From contig OZ023274.1 of assembly GCA_964007475.1 (NCBI GenBank), forward strand, positions 105,013,372 to 105,077,371: a DNA stretch of 64,000 nucleotides, in the 5' to 3' direction. Shown here piece by piece: positions 1 to 9,739 of this stretch (its first letter is position 1; the number at the start of each line of letters is the position of its first letter). The notes below the pieces were generated by a model. The model searched no databases. It had not been told where the DNA came from and saw only the letters and a program-made list of their open reading frames with translations. The position numbers and the translations under genes were made by a program. This DNA is from Hybos culiciformis (taxonomy: Eukaryota; Arthropoda; Insecta; Diptera; Hybotidae).

Positions 1-248
1 TCAAATCATACAATTTTATTTTATTATTGTTGGTTGGATTGATACAATGATAGGTAGCTACCTACCTACTTTTAGGAATTAAGAATAATTTTAGCTAACT
101 TTGATAATGAAATAAAACTACACTAAAAATACTAAATTGGCAACCTGTGATGCAATTTTGTTTGTTTTTTATTCCTAAACAAAATTTTTTTGACATTTTG
201 ATTTTACAATTTTATTTTACATTTTGTTTAATTAAGAAATTGAAGTTC

Positions 249-311
249 ATGCGAAGGTCGATAATATTTTCTAAAAATTTAAATTTATTAAAATTTTATT
301 CATTTCGGAAA
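249..311 (+). other. possible in-frame N-terminal extension of DJ-1 (presequence-like)
   Basis: An ATG at 249 is exactly 21 codons upstream of, and in frame with, the canonical DJ-1 ATG at 312, without a stop between. The encoded segment begins MRRSIIFSKNLNLL and ends FYSFRK. It has Arg, Lys, Ser and hydrophobic residues and no acidic residue, which is the composition of a mitochondrial targeting peptide. A further in-frame ATG lies at 147, but that longer segment looks non-coding (Phe-rich). Whether transcripts start upstream of 249 is unknown. Confidence 0.4.
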
Positions 312-1510
312 ATGTCGAAAACAGCTTGTGTCATTTTAGCCCCTGGAGCAGAAGAAATGGAATTTTGCATCAGCGCTGATGGTAAGATTAAAAGAACTAT
401 ATTTGCACCGCAACTTTGTGAAAATATCTTTTTACTACCTACAAAAAAATTACTAGCAATTATAGAAGTCAGTTCCAGTTCAATTGAGATCATTCATTTA
501 AATTATCTGAAGTGACGTTTATGATTATAATTGTATTTAATTATTTCCTCCAAAGGAAAACATTATCTATCTCTACCTCTAGCTATGTTTTTATTTGTTG
601 CCGGTTCGGTGTTAAAATCGATAACTATCATTATTTTTAATACATACAAAAAAGAATTGGAAATTAAAAATTTATTAAATTTACCTTTATTATATATCTT
701 TATTATAATTATTAATTATAATTTTTGCAATTAATATTAAATAGTTTTTTTATTCACTTTTAGTTCTGAGACGAGCAGGAGTAACTGTGACTGTTGCTGG
801 ACTTGAAGGTTCAGATTCAGGTATCCAAATTATATAATATTTGTAATTCTTAATTGTGAAATTATAATATCTTTTAAAATCTCGATTTTTTTTAGTAAAA
901 TGTTCAAGAGGAATAGTTATTGTTCCCGATACCAGTTTAGAATCTGTATCTGATGTAAACTCAAGAAAATAATTACTTAATTGTCTTGAATATTATTTGT
1001 TTTCACTCTTGTTTTAGACTAATTTTGATGCCATTGTAATGCCAGGAGGATTAGGCGGCTCAAATGCAATGGCTGAATCTAAATTAGTGGGAAATTTATT
1101 AAAAAAACAAGAAAAAGAAGGTAGAATTATTGCGAGTATGTGTGCTGCTCCAATCGGTTTATTATCTCATGGAGTTTGTATTGGTAAAAGTTTAACATCA
1201 TATCCAGCTTTTAAAGATAAATTAGCTGATAAATTTAAGTAAGATATTTATTTACTTTAAAAAAACATTATTCCTCATAAGAAAATTTTCTAAATTACCT
1301 TCCTAATCTCTTCAAATTTCATCATAAATATCTCATTTTGTTTTTAATTTTTTAAGATATATTGATGATCAAAAAGTTGTTCAAGATGGAATTTTAATTA
1401 CTTCAAGAGGACCAGGAACAGCTTTTGATTTTGCATTGAAAATATCCGAAGTCTTAATGGGTGCTGAAAAATCAAAAGAAGTTGCAAATGCAATGCTGGT
1501 TAATGTATAA
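312..1510 (+). CDS. DJ-1: DJ-1/PARK7 family protein (protein/nucleic acid deglycase-like), 5 exons
   Basis: Exons 312-381, 764-820, 896-954, 1018-1238 and 1357-1510 join in frame to 187 codons (186 aa), the usual DJ-1 length. All introns are GT..AG with T-rich acceptors. The product opens MSKTACVILAPGAEEMEF and ends ITSRGPGTAFDFALKISEVL.. before a short tail. The reactive cysteine of the nucleophile elbow is C104 in ASMCAAP (human C106) and the partner acid is E17 (human E18). The residue matching human H126 is Tyr (Y124, in LTSYP), as I recall also for fly DJ-1. Family knowledge: a redox-sensing Parkinson-associated protein of cytosol and mitochondria. An AATAAA lies at 1692-1697. The start at 312 is chosen by family alignment; the frame is open upstream (see 249-311). 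Confidence 0.96.
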
Positions 1511-2040
1511 AACTCAATTGAAATTCAATTATTGTTTTTATTGAAATAATGAATAACCTACCTATATATGAAAACATTGTTATAAAGTAAAAAAGAATAT
1601 ATTTAAAGCAGTAAGAAAATTATATTTTCTTAAAAGTTTTATGTAAATACATATATGATATGTTTATGGAAAAAATTGTAAAAAAAAGGCGAATAAAAAT
1701 TGAAGTAAAATTCAAAAAAATTAATAGCAATTCTAATAAGGATTAAATTATATTTGAATAAGATATTATTCTTCACAATTTTGAGGATTTATACAACCTA
1801 TTACGATCTATTTTAAGAATAACTAGTTCTAGATCTAGACAGTGTAGAGAAAATACAGTTCAGTGATTAATAATAACTGATGATAGGTAAATTGAAAAGC
1901 ATTTTTATAATATTCTATACCTTAACTACTAACTAAATTTTTGATTTTCTATTAAAGTTCATCAAAATAACAATCATTTATAATTTTCAGTGAAGTAAAG
2001 TACATTTGGCATTCCTAGGCAAACTAATTAATTGTATATA
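1511..2040. other. DJ-1 3' UTR and AT-rich spacer
   Basis: No ORF of note. The sequence holds the likely DJ-1 polyadenylation signal AATAAA at 1692-1697 and then plain AT-rich sequence up to the foldback repeat that starts at 2041. Confidence 0.6.
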
Positions 2041-2364
2041 ATCATAAAGGAATTATAAATAGAGAAACTAGTCCCATACAAAAAATACAAATACAAATAG
2101 TGAAACAAAAATTCCATATCACAACCCCATTAGCTTTTTTTTGTATTTTTTGAGAATTCCACTGCCACAAAAGCTTTTAAAACTTTAAAAATTGTATAGA
2201 ACTGTAGTTATTTTGAAAGTTTTAAAAGCTTTTGCGAGAGTGGAATTCTAAAAAAAATACAAAAAAAAAAGCTCATGGGGTTGTGATATGGATTTTTTGT
2301 TTCACTATTTGTATTTGCATTTTTTGTATGGGACTAGTTTCTCTATTTATACTTCCTTTATGAT
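2041..2364. mobile_element. foldback MITE (long inverted repeat, about 324 bp)
   Basis: The two halves are near-complete reverse complements. ATCATAAAGGAA..TATAAATAGAG at 2041 pairs with CTCTATTTATACTTCCTTTATGAT ending at 2364, and the pairing runs inward through CTAGTCCCATACAAAAAATAC, AAAAGCTTTTAAAACTTT and neighbouring sequence to a loop of roughly 20-40 bases near 2195-2215. There is no coding capacity. The structure is that of a non-autonomous foldback/MITE insertion between DJ-1 and DAP1. A target-site duplication is not clear, so the transposase family cannot be assigned. Confidence 0.8.
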
Positions 2365-2727
2365 ATAATCGATATTCAAAAATAAAGAGTACCTAATTGA
2401 GACTATTTACATAATTTCTTGAATAAATTTAACAAAAGTAATTTTTTTTGTTTTTTTTTTTAATTTAAAATAATTCACAGTTTTCTTTAATTAACAATGA
2501 CGCAAAATTATTTCACTTTCGTTTTTTTTTCAAGTACGCTTTATAAAGTAAGCTTCAACATTTTATTAATGTTGAAAAAGAAAACAACAACACAAAAGAA
2601 TCTTTTGAAAAAAAAAAAAGAAGAAAGCATTTTCAATTTCAATTTTATTATCAAATTCAATCTGTTTAGTTCTTTGTAATTCGATTTATTAAATTTAATA
2701 ATTTGAAAAAAAAAAAAAAAAAAAAAA

Positions 2728-5700
2728 ATGTCTGATCAAGAAGGAAGCTTAAAAGCCGGCCATCCAGCAGCAGGTAAAGAAAAATAGAAAGATTTATTTG
2801 GGTGGGCGTGGGAGTTTTGGGGCTAAGTAAAAAAAAATATATTAATAACAAATGGTTTTTTTTTTCTAAATCTATAGTTTAAGAAAATTCCATATTTTTT
2901 TTTGGAAAATTACGGATGACCTTGAAAATTTTTGTTTTGAAATAAAGGGCAAAAAAAAAAAAATTTTTCATTCGTGGCGTTTTTATTTTTATATGAATTT
3001 TTATTTGAGATAAGCTGAAAATAAATATTAGAAACAAGGAAAAAAACAAAGAGATGTGACAATTTTCTGTGTACGTGTCAAATTCAACTTAAAAAAAAAA
3101 ATAAAGAAAAAAAATTTCCATTTCCAAATTCCAATTAAACAGATTATTGTTTTTTTTTTCTAATTATAAATAATTTTCTTTAAATATAATTTGAATAAAT
3201 TCAATACAAATTATACGTCGTAATTTAAAATTAATATTTCACGTTTTTTTTTTTTTCATTTATTTTCATTTTCTGTATTGTACGAGGTGTGCGTGAAATT
3301 ATTCGCCTGATTTCCTTTTATTGAATGTACCCTACATAAAAACGTTTTTATTTTTGTTTTAAAAAGGTTTTAATTTTGTTTTATTGATGTTGTGCTTTTT
3401 CAGTTGAAGTACTATTATTTGCTATTCACCCGATAACAGAGTGTGGTTATCATTATGCACACTTCAGCTGTACTTTATTCGGCGCCGTGACATTTGTCCG
3501 CGATTGAATTTTCTAACTTTAGCGGACAAATGTCATTTTGCAAAATGTCATTTGTCCGCGATTGATTTTTCGAATTTTTAGCGGACAAATGTCATTTTGC
3601 AAAATGTCATTTGTCCGCGATTGAAATTTTTAATTTTTAGCGGACAAATGTCATTTTGCAAAATGTCATTTGTCCGCGATTGATTTTTCAGTTTTTTTAG
3701 CGGACAAATGTCATTTTGCAAAATGTCATTTGTCCGCGATTGATTTTTCAATTTTGGAGATACTGCAGATTACGTGAACCACTCAGAATCGTCTGAAGCT
3801 TGGAAAAGGGAAGAGGGGTAGAGTCCCCCCAAATTGTTCATACATTTTGTATATGCAATTTTTTTTTTTTGCCCGATTTGCCCCTTAAAGATAGGGTGGT
3901 GGGGGGCGGCGGGCGGGCGGGTGGACTGGTGGTTGGTCAGTGGGATTTGCGGCTGACGCTTAATTTAATGCTATTCCATTATATTAAAAAAAAAAGTAAC
4001 AAAATATTTTTTTGCGCTTCTAAAAAGTATGAATTAAAACAAAAAAAAAAAAAGTTTTATCATGCACACCTCATATTTTTATTCATCATTAGCAAAACAA
4101 AAGAAAAAAAAAGGCAATAACTTAAAATTGTTTACAAAACGCGAAAAAAACCAGAATGAATTCATAAGGTTTTGTTGATTTTTTTTTTTTTCAATTCATC
4201 GTAAAACTCACAGGAACAAATTTATTTAAAAGTTTGTATATATTTTGAAATTCAAATACACTAAATCAGTGGGTTTAGTTTGCTTGAACCTTTTAAGCTT
4301 GTTCTTCGGGGTCATAACACGAGTTCTTGTAACTCAACAAAAATAAAACCCTGGGAAAAGTCCCCGGGCCTAGGATAGAAAGTATCATGGTGTAAGTTAA
4401 TTCAAAGGTTTTAAGAGATTTTTGAGTTTAACATCAATATTCTGAGAATCATGCATCATTTCAAAAATAAGAAGAATTATATCTGATTATATGAATTGAT
4501 GTTTCTCAGAAACCGGCCAGAGTTAATTAAGTAATGAACAGAGGTTTCTAATGGAGTTTACAGAATGGGGCTTACTTTAGGAGATTCAGCTGCAAACAAA
4601 ATATTTTTTCTTTTGTGAAATCATAAAATTATTATTTTTTTTAAATTAAAGAAAGTTATTTTGTTTTTAATTTTAGTAAAAGCCGGCGGTATGAGAATTG
4701 TGCAACATAATAAACCTGGTCATACTACTGAAAGACCTGCTAAGGATGCCGAAGATTGTACTGGATTAACAGTAAGTAGAAAATTTAAGCTAACAAAATA
4801 AATAGTTTTAGGACGATTCAATATTTTTAAGATGGTTTTTCTTTCAATTAAATTACTTGATCAAAAATTATATGAAAACGGCCGCCGTTTTTCTTTTTTT
4901 CTGTATCGACTCTCGTTTTCGAGATATAAGACATTAAAAATAGAATGAAAATTAAAAAAATATATATATAGAGTAAACGGCTACGCTAGGGTATTTTTAT
5001 TGCTTTAGTTAGAGTCTTTAGACAAGTAGACACAAACTAATAAATAACTTATATATAAAATAAAGACTGAAAAAATATAAAAAAGGTTGTGTATAGGAAA
5101 AATGACTTGAATTTGTTCTAATGCTACCGGATATCTCTGTGAAAGTCTTGCATCGCAAGAGCCTCGATGAGTGTATCGATAATTTTACATATTATGGAAT
5201 TATCTCACTGAAACAGTAAATCGTCAATACAATAAAAAAATGATAAACATACGTACATAATACATACTTGCTTTGTTTATGAAATTAATTTTAGTAGGAA
5301 ATTATTATTTCAATAAAATAATGTACACTTACTTATATGTATATCTATAAAAAGGTAGTCATGGATAATTTTCATCCCACTGAAATTAGCCAAAGCGACA
5401 TGCGGTGGCTTTACGCAAGAAACCATAAATATGCTGTGGAGGCATTAAGTCCTTCCAAAATAGGTAAATGGATGTTATTTTTATCGAGCGATATCGTTAA
5501 TGAGGTTTGGGACAAAATTAAAATGGCTGTAGCCAGTGGTGATCTGTGGCATGCAAAAGTGTCTACAAACAGTCCTAGACAATCTTCTTATGCTGTTATG
5601 ATTTATACAAAAGATTATACCGATCTGGAAGATGTCATTAATGTGCTCAATTACCTTGAAAGTTCTGGGATAAAATCACCGCATGTCACTATAAGATATA

Positions 5701-7915
5701 AAACCGATGAACAAACACGTGCTGGTATTTACAGCGGGGGTAAACAAAGACCGTGGATATATTCTTCCGATACCATTCGCGGAGCAACAGTTACGGATGA
5801 TCAGAGTAGTCATTCTCTTTCTTGGAGAAGTACTCAAATTCCAAATCCATCCTCTTCTTCAGCGAGTGCCCCGCTTGGACCTAGTTATCAAACATAAAAG
5901 GTTTGTAAGAACCCACCATTAATTTTATTATTATTATTATTACTTTTAATTTTTTTTGTCTACAACGTTTCACAAACAATTGATGAAAAGTTATGTATAA
6001 ACGATTACTAAGTAAAATTTTTTGATTTTTATTCGAAATAATTGTTAAAATAAGTCAGTGATAGAAAAAATAATATGAATAATTTTTTTAAAAATTATTT
6101 CATTCAATTAATGGAGGTAGGGTTGCTACATGCAGATCATACGCCTCTTCGTAGCATTCGCTTCTATAATCTGTCCTTCATTAGCCATTAATGCACTAAA
6201 AGAAGAAGAAACTGAAGCCTCATTGCGTACCTAAGCGTTATAGGCAATTGTAGGGCCTTCACGTCTTGCTCATACGAATATTTTTTACTTCCGCTACAAT
6301 GCAATTAACAGTTCATTGCGGTAACTGTGTCTTAAGTGTGCTCTGCACTTTTTCCCAAATACTGTCCATTGGATTGAGCAATTGTTTCTGTCGTTTGTCC
6401 TCTGTTTGTTTCCATTAATGTATCATTCCAATATTGCTTCGTGTTGGTAATCACCTAAAATAACGTCTAAATCCCGACAATTTCTAACGAATAGTTCCAT
6501 GAAAACCTCTTGTACCGAAAGAGTCTCGATGAACGGTATCGATAATTAAGTATTCATGAACTAATTATCTTTCGACAAAACTATATGCAGTAAAAAAATG
6601 TTAATATAATTCATTCTTGTATATAGTATTATAAATTTAAGTACGAAATTATTATTTCAATAAAATAATTTATGCACTTACGAATTTTATATATTTATAT
6701 AAAAAGGAAATTATGGTTAATTCTCATTCACATCCTACTGAAATTAGCCAAAGCGAATTGCGGTGGCTTTATGCAATAAACAATAAATATGCTGAGGAGT
6801 CTCTAAGTCCCGAAAAAGGGGGTAAATGGATGTTATTTTTAACGAGCGATAGCGTCAATGAGGCGTGGGACAAAATTAAAATGGCTGTAGCCCGTGGTGA
6901 TCTTTGGCAGGCAAAAGTGTCTACAAACATTCCTAGAAAAAGTTCTTATGCCGTTATGATTTATACAATAGATTATACCGATCTGGAAGATGTCATTAAT
7001 GTGCTCAATTATCTTGAAAGTTCTGGATTAAAATCACCGCATTCCACTATAAAATATAAAACCAATGAACAAACACGTGCTGGTATTTACAGCGGAGGTA
7101 GACAAAAAGCGTGGATATATTCTTCCGATACCATTCGGGGTGCAACAGTTACTGATGATCAGCGTAGTCATTCTCTTTCTTGGAGAGGTGTTCAGTTTCC
7201 AAACCAATCCTCTTCTTCAGCGAGTGCGCCGCTTAGACCTACTTATCAAAGATAAAAGGTTTGTAAATACCCACCATTATTATTATTATTATTATTATTT
7301 TTTTTTTTTTGTCTACACCGCTTCACAAACTTTTAATAGTTCATGAAAAATTATGTACAAACGAGTACTGTTTAAGTAAGCCAAAAATCTTTTTCGGGCC
7401 ACTCAAAACATTATAAATCTATGGAAAAGTAAAAAATTCCATGTTAGAGTACATATTTTCAAAATATTATATCCAACGAACGTCTGAACTGATTTCAAAT
7501 ATTTTTATTGTTTTAGACAGGTAAATACAGAAACTTAGGGTAAAAAATATAAAAAAGGAACTTTATAGAATAACTTCGAATAAAATATCAGAATTTACTA
7601 TTTATTTTTATTCCTTAGAATTTTAGACTTCTGATGAAAAGAAAAACCAATGTAATTTAATAAAATTAATTAAAAATATAATTTCATATTATTTTTCAGC
7701 AACCTGTTAATGTCAATTCTCAAGTAATAAGTGGTGCGCCAGTTAAAGGTATTTAAAACAGATACTTGTTTTGATTCGATTTCAAACATTTTTATAAACT
7801 TTATGTATTTTTAGCTCATCAAGATAATTCTTCAGTTCAAATAGCGCATTCACAAAAACCAGTACAATCTGTTACAATGAAACCCGTAAATCATATTCAA
7901 CAACCTCGTAAATAG
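2728..7915 (+). CDS. DAP1: Death-associated protein 1 (DAP1) orthologue, 4 exons
   Basis: Exons 2728-2773, 4677-4771, 7700-7748 and 7815-7915 join in frame to 97 codons (96 aa; human DAP1 is 102 aa). The product starts MSDQEGSLKAGHPAA, continues VKAGGMRIVQHNKPG and ends HIQQPRK-stop, so both the N-terminal KAGHPxAVKAGGMRIVQ block and the C-terminal HIQQPRK signature of DAP1 are present. The middle is divergent and low in complexity. Family knowledge: DAP1 is a small, largely disordered proline-rich protein, phosphorylated by mTOR, that restrains autophagy; in vertebrates it has also been linked to ribosome dormancy. Intron 1 contains a hairpin-array element. Intron 2 contains two intact intronless genes on the same strand. 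A run of 22 A immediately precedes the ATG. A likely polyadenylation signal lies near 8635. Confidence 0.93.
3481..3960. mobile_element. GC-rich hairpin-array element 1 (non-autonomous, in DAP1 intron 1)
   Basis: Five units with starts near 3493, 3551, 3610, 3669 and 3729 (period 58-60 bp) carry ACATTTGTCCGCG, an AT-rich loop of about 20-25 bases and the reverse complement CGGACAAATGT. They are joined by the self-complementary CATTTTGCAAAATG; the last unit lacks its second arm. The left end reads GGCGCCGTGA. After a single-copy stretch the right part (about 3900-3960) is a G-rich core ending TGGTTGGTCAGTGGGATTTG. In reverse complement this core recurs in the element at 39987-40473. No ORF is convincing. 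Boundaries, especially the right one, are approximate, and I could not find a target-site duplication. Confidence 0.7.
5361..5897 (+). CDS. DUF1917 / BLES03 (UPF0696)-like protein, copy 1, nested intronless gene
   Basis: A single exon of 178 codons plus stop. The start at 5361 (MDNFHPTEISQS) is preferred over the in-frame ATG at 5337 because the sister copy begins at the matching place (MVNSHSHPTEISQS). Blocks visible are GKWMLFL (35-41), VWDKIKMAV (49-57), GDLW.AKVST (60-69), VMIYT.DYTDLEDV and YKTDEQTRAGIYSGG. Their order matches what I recall of human C11orf68/BLES03 (GKWLMHL, AW..I..AV.G, AKVS, VYTDDFTD, GIY). The biochemical function of this family is not established. The C-terminus is a Ser/Ala/Pro-rich tail. 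The gene lies in DAP1 intron 2 on the same strand. A TATAAAAAGG motif sits just upstream of the ATG in both copies. Family assignment is by memory; a profile search would settle it. Confidence 0.65.
   Translation: MDNFHPTEISQSDMRWLYARNHKYAVEALSPSKIGKWMLFLSSDIVNEVWDKIKMAVASGDLWHAKVSTNSPRQSSYAVMIYTKDYTDLEDVINVLNYLESSGIKSPHVTIRYKTDEQTRAGIYSGGKQRPWIYSSDTIRGATVTDDQSSHSLSWRSTQIPNPSSSSASAPLGPSYQT
6110..6490 (-). pseudogene. degenerate coding relic between the duplicated genes (possibly Tc1/mariner-like)
   Basis: This spacer has clearly higher G+C than its surroundings, which here usually means past coding use. On the minus strand short open pieces can be read, for example LNPMDSIWEKVQSTLKTQL (about 6310-6385), which resembles the C-terminal LNPIEN.W..LK block of Tc1/mariner transposases, and upstream MELFVRNCRDLDVIL. 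The pieces are in different frames and separated by stops. The family assignment is weak. Confidence 0.3.
6713..7255 (+). CDS. DUF1917 / BLES03 (UPF0696)-like protein, copy 2, nested intronless gene
   Basis: A single exon of 180 codons plus stop, clearly paralogous to the gene at 5361-5897 along its whole length, with scattered substitutions and no frameshift. All family blocks are kept: GGKWMLFL, AWDKIKMAV, GDLWQAKVST, AVMIYTIDYTDLEDV and YKTNEQTRAGIYSGG. The duplication includes flanking DNA on both sides, so it arose by segmental tandem duplication and not by two separate retro-insertions. Intact frames and differences that leave the blocks unchanged suggest both copies have been under selection, but this is inference. 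The 3' flank carries an ATT microsatellite (about 7277-7300) that is also partly present after copy 1. Confidence 0.65.
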   Translation: MVNSHSHPTEISQSELRWLYAINNKYAEESLSPEKGGKWMLFLTSDSVNEAWDKIKMAVARGDLWQAKVSTNIPRKSSYAVMIYTIDYTDLEDVINVLNYLESSGLKSPHSTIKYKTNEQTRAGIYSGGRQKAWIYSSDTIRGATVTDDQRSHSLSWRGVQFPNQSSSSASAPLRPTYQR

Positions 7916-8826
7916 ATTTTGATGGTCCATTTTGATAACAAAAAAAAAACATTCTTGTATATTTCAAATTTTCCAGAATACCACAGCCTTATAATATTTT
8001 ACAATTGTAATATTTAATAATATTTGTTGATTATTGGCCTAGGATTATTATTGACTTCAAAAATTTTGTCTCAAATTTTCTACTTCTTTTTGTATTCCTT
8101 GAAAATTGTTTATATATAAAACAAACGGTGTATCTGATCATTTCGATTGATTAACTTATGTTCATGTAACAGTATGAAACACTTAATATTTTGACTTTTC
8201 AATTTATTTTTATCAGTAACAACTATCCCTGATTTTAATTTTTATTCAAATTATTCAATAATATTATTTTTGGGCATAATTAAATAACATTTTTTAAATG
8301 GTTCACTTTATTTTGTCTAATGCTGAATAAATATTTAACGAAGTATTTCGTATGAAAAACTAAAATCTGTGCAGTTTTATGTGACTTTTTTTTTATGTTA
8401 ATTAACACATTTGAGACGAATAAATTTATTGTCAAAAAGATTAGGAAGTAAATTAAGTCATCGTTAAATTTTTGTTGTATAAATTTGGTTGTGGTCAAAA
8501 TTGTTTTTATACATATTAGCTATTTTATTAATTTTTAGATATTATTGTTAAGGCCAATGTAATAAGATTACATTTTTTTTTTTAAATAATATATTTGCGA
8601 TATTAATAATATATGTATGATGCATTTTTTTACGGAATAAAATACAACTTGATAATTCTTAAATCTAATATAAGAAAGTTTTTATTATATTTTTCAGATG
8701 GATGCTAAACTGCAAGATAAAGAGTTGGTTTTATTTTATTTTTTATACACATTAAAATTCGGACTCGGAAATAAAGCACAAATTTATTAGATAATTAGCA
8801 TGAAATTATTTATTTGATTTTTAATC

Positions 8827-9282
8827 TTAAACTTCATTAGCCGTGGAGTTCCATAAGCGGTTTTTAGTTTTGGCATTATTTTTATCATATTTGCTAATTG
8901 GTTTTAAATGGGCTGCATCGACTATGTCCCTGAAAATGCATAATTATTATTTATGTTAGATTCCAATTCATTCCTAGTATTAAAATCTTTTTGGAATAGT
9001 AGTAAAGAGACATACAGAAAGAAATGAAATGCAATTAATTGATTTAGATTAAATTTTTTTTTTTCTTAAATACAAAAAAATAAATTAATTTTAAAATTAC
9101 CTGAATTCATCATATGATTGCGATGTATGACAAGCTCGAAGCTTAGCATCATTTTTTAAATAATAAATTTTTTCTTTTTCAAGCTTCTCAATGCATTCAT
9201 TATATAAACATATTAATTCTTCTTCAGTTAATTTATTATTATCCTTTAAGGGAATTGAAAAATTTATCCTTGAGGTTGACAT
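8827..9282 (-). CDS. short CCDC103/DNAAF19-like dynein attachment factor, 2 exons
   Basis: Minus-strand exons 9101-9282 and 8827-8929 join (AG|G, intron GT..AG) to 94 codons plus stop. The N-terminus is MSTSRINFSIPLKDNN. The core NDAKLRACHTSQSYDEFRDI followed by VDAAHLKPI matches the CCDC103 N-terminal pattern (NAAKLRA...SYEEFR.IV.ASHLKPL), the dynein attachment factor N-terminal domain. Residues 20-50 look like a charged coiled coil. Human CCDC103 is about 242 aa with an additional C-terminal domain, absent here; the end WNSTANEV-stop is in the last exon with no obvious further splice. Family knowledge: needed for axonemal dynein arm assembly, so a testis or chordotonal-neuron role is likely in an insect. 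An AATAAA on the minus strand near 8814 could be its polyadenylation signal, convergent with DAP1. Confidence 0.8.
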
Positions 9283-9739
9283 TTTGACTAATTTCTTGAT
9301 GAAATATTTTTAAAATGTAAGTATCGAATTTATATTTATTTGATTTATTTGTATATATTTTTTTTCCGGATAAATTAAAAGGTTACACGAATATTATATC
9401 ATTTTAAAAGAAAAAAATACATTATATTATTTGGTCGATATTAATTTAATGTTATGACAACGATAACGATTTATATTTGTTATTTCAGCAAAATTCAACT
9501 GTATAATTATTCCTTAAAGTAATTATATAGAATTTAATAATAATAAAGACTTAATAGTTGAAATGGAATAATTTTTACGATAATTTCATATCTTGATAAC
9601 CCATAACCCAAAATTCAGTTTTGAATAATAATCCAGTAGAACTGAATACTGTATATAATAATAATTGATATACATATACATATTGTATATCGTATATTTT
9701 TGAGAATACCTAGTTTGTGTTGTAATTTTTTTTTAAAAC

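Larger units (their letters stand above)
5150..7370 (+). repeat. tandem segmental duplication, about 0.87 kb unit (two copies)
   Basis: Roughly 5150-6020 and 6500-7370 align over the upstream region (GATGA..GTATCGATAATT; GAAATTATTATTTCAATAAA; TATAAAAAGG), the coding frame, and the 3' flank (ATAAAAGGTTTGTAA, CCCACCATTA, GTCTACA, TTCACAAAC, TTATGTA.AAACGA). About 480 bp of unrelated sequence separates the two units. Confidence 0.85.

Noticed and set aside
3481..3750. Regular 58-60-bp repeats resembling a CRISPR array
   Set aside because: Eukaryotic intron; the 'spacers' are loops within hairpins, units are nearly identical throughout and no cas gene exists.
3800..4120. 106-aa plus-strand open frame
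   Set aside because: Lies in the G-rich core and flank of hairpin element 1, low-complexity composition, no family resemblance.
8280..8498. 72-aa minus-strand open frame
   Set aside because: Overlaps the DAP1 3' UTR, AT-driven composition (Ile, Asn, Lys, Phe), no recognisable motif.
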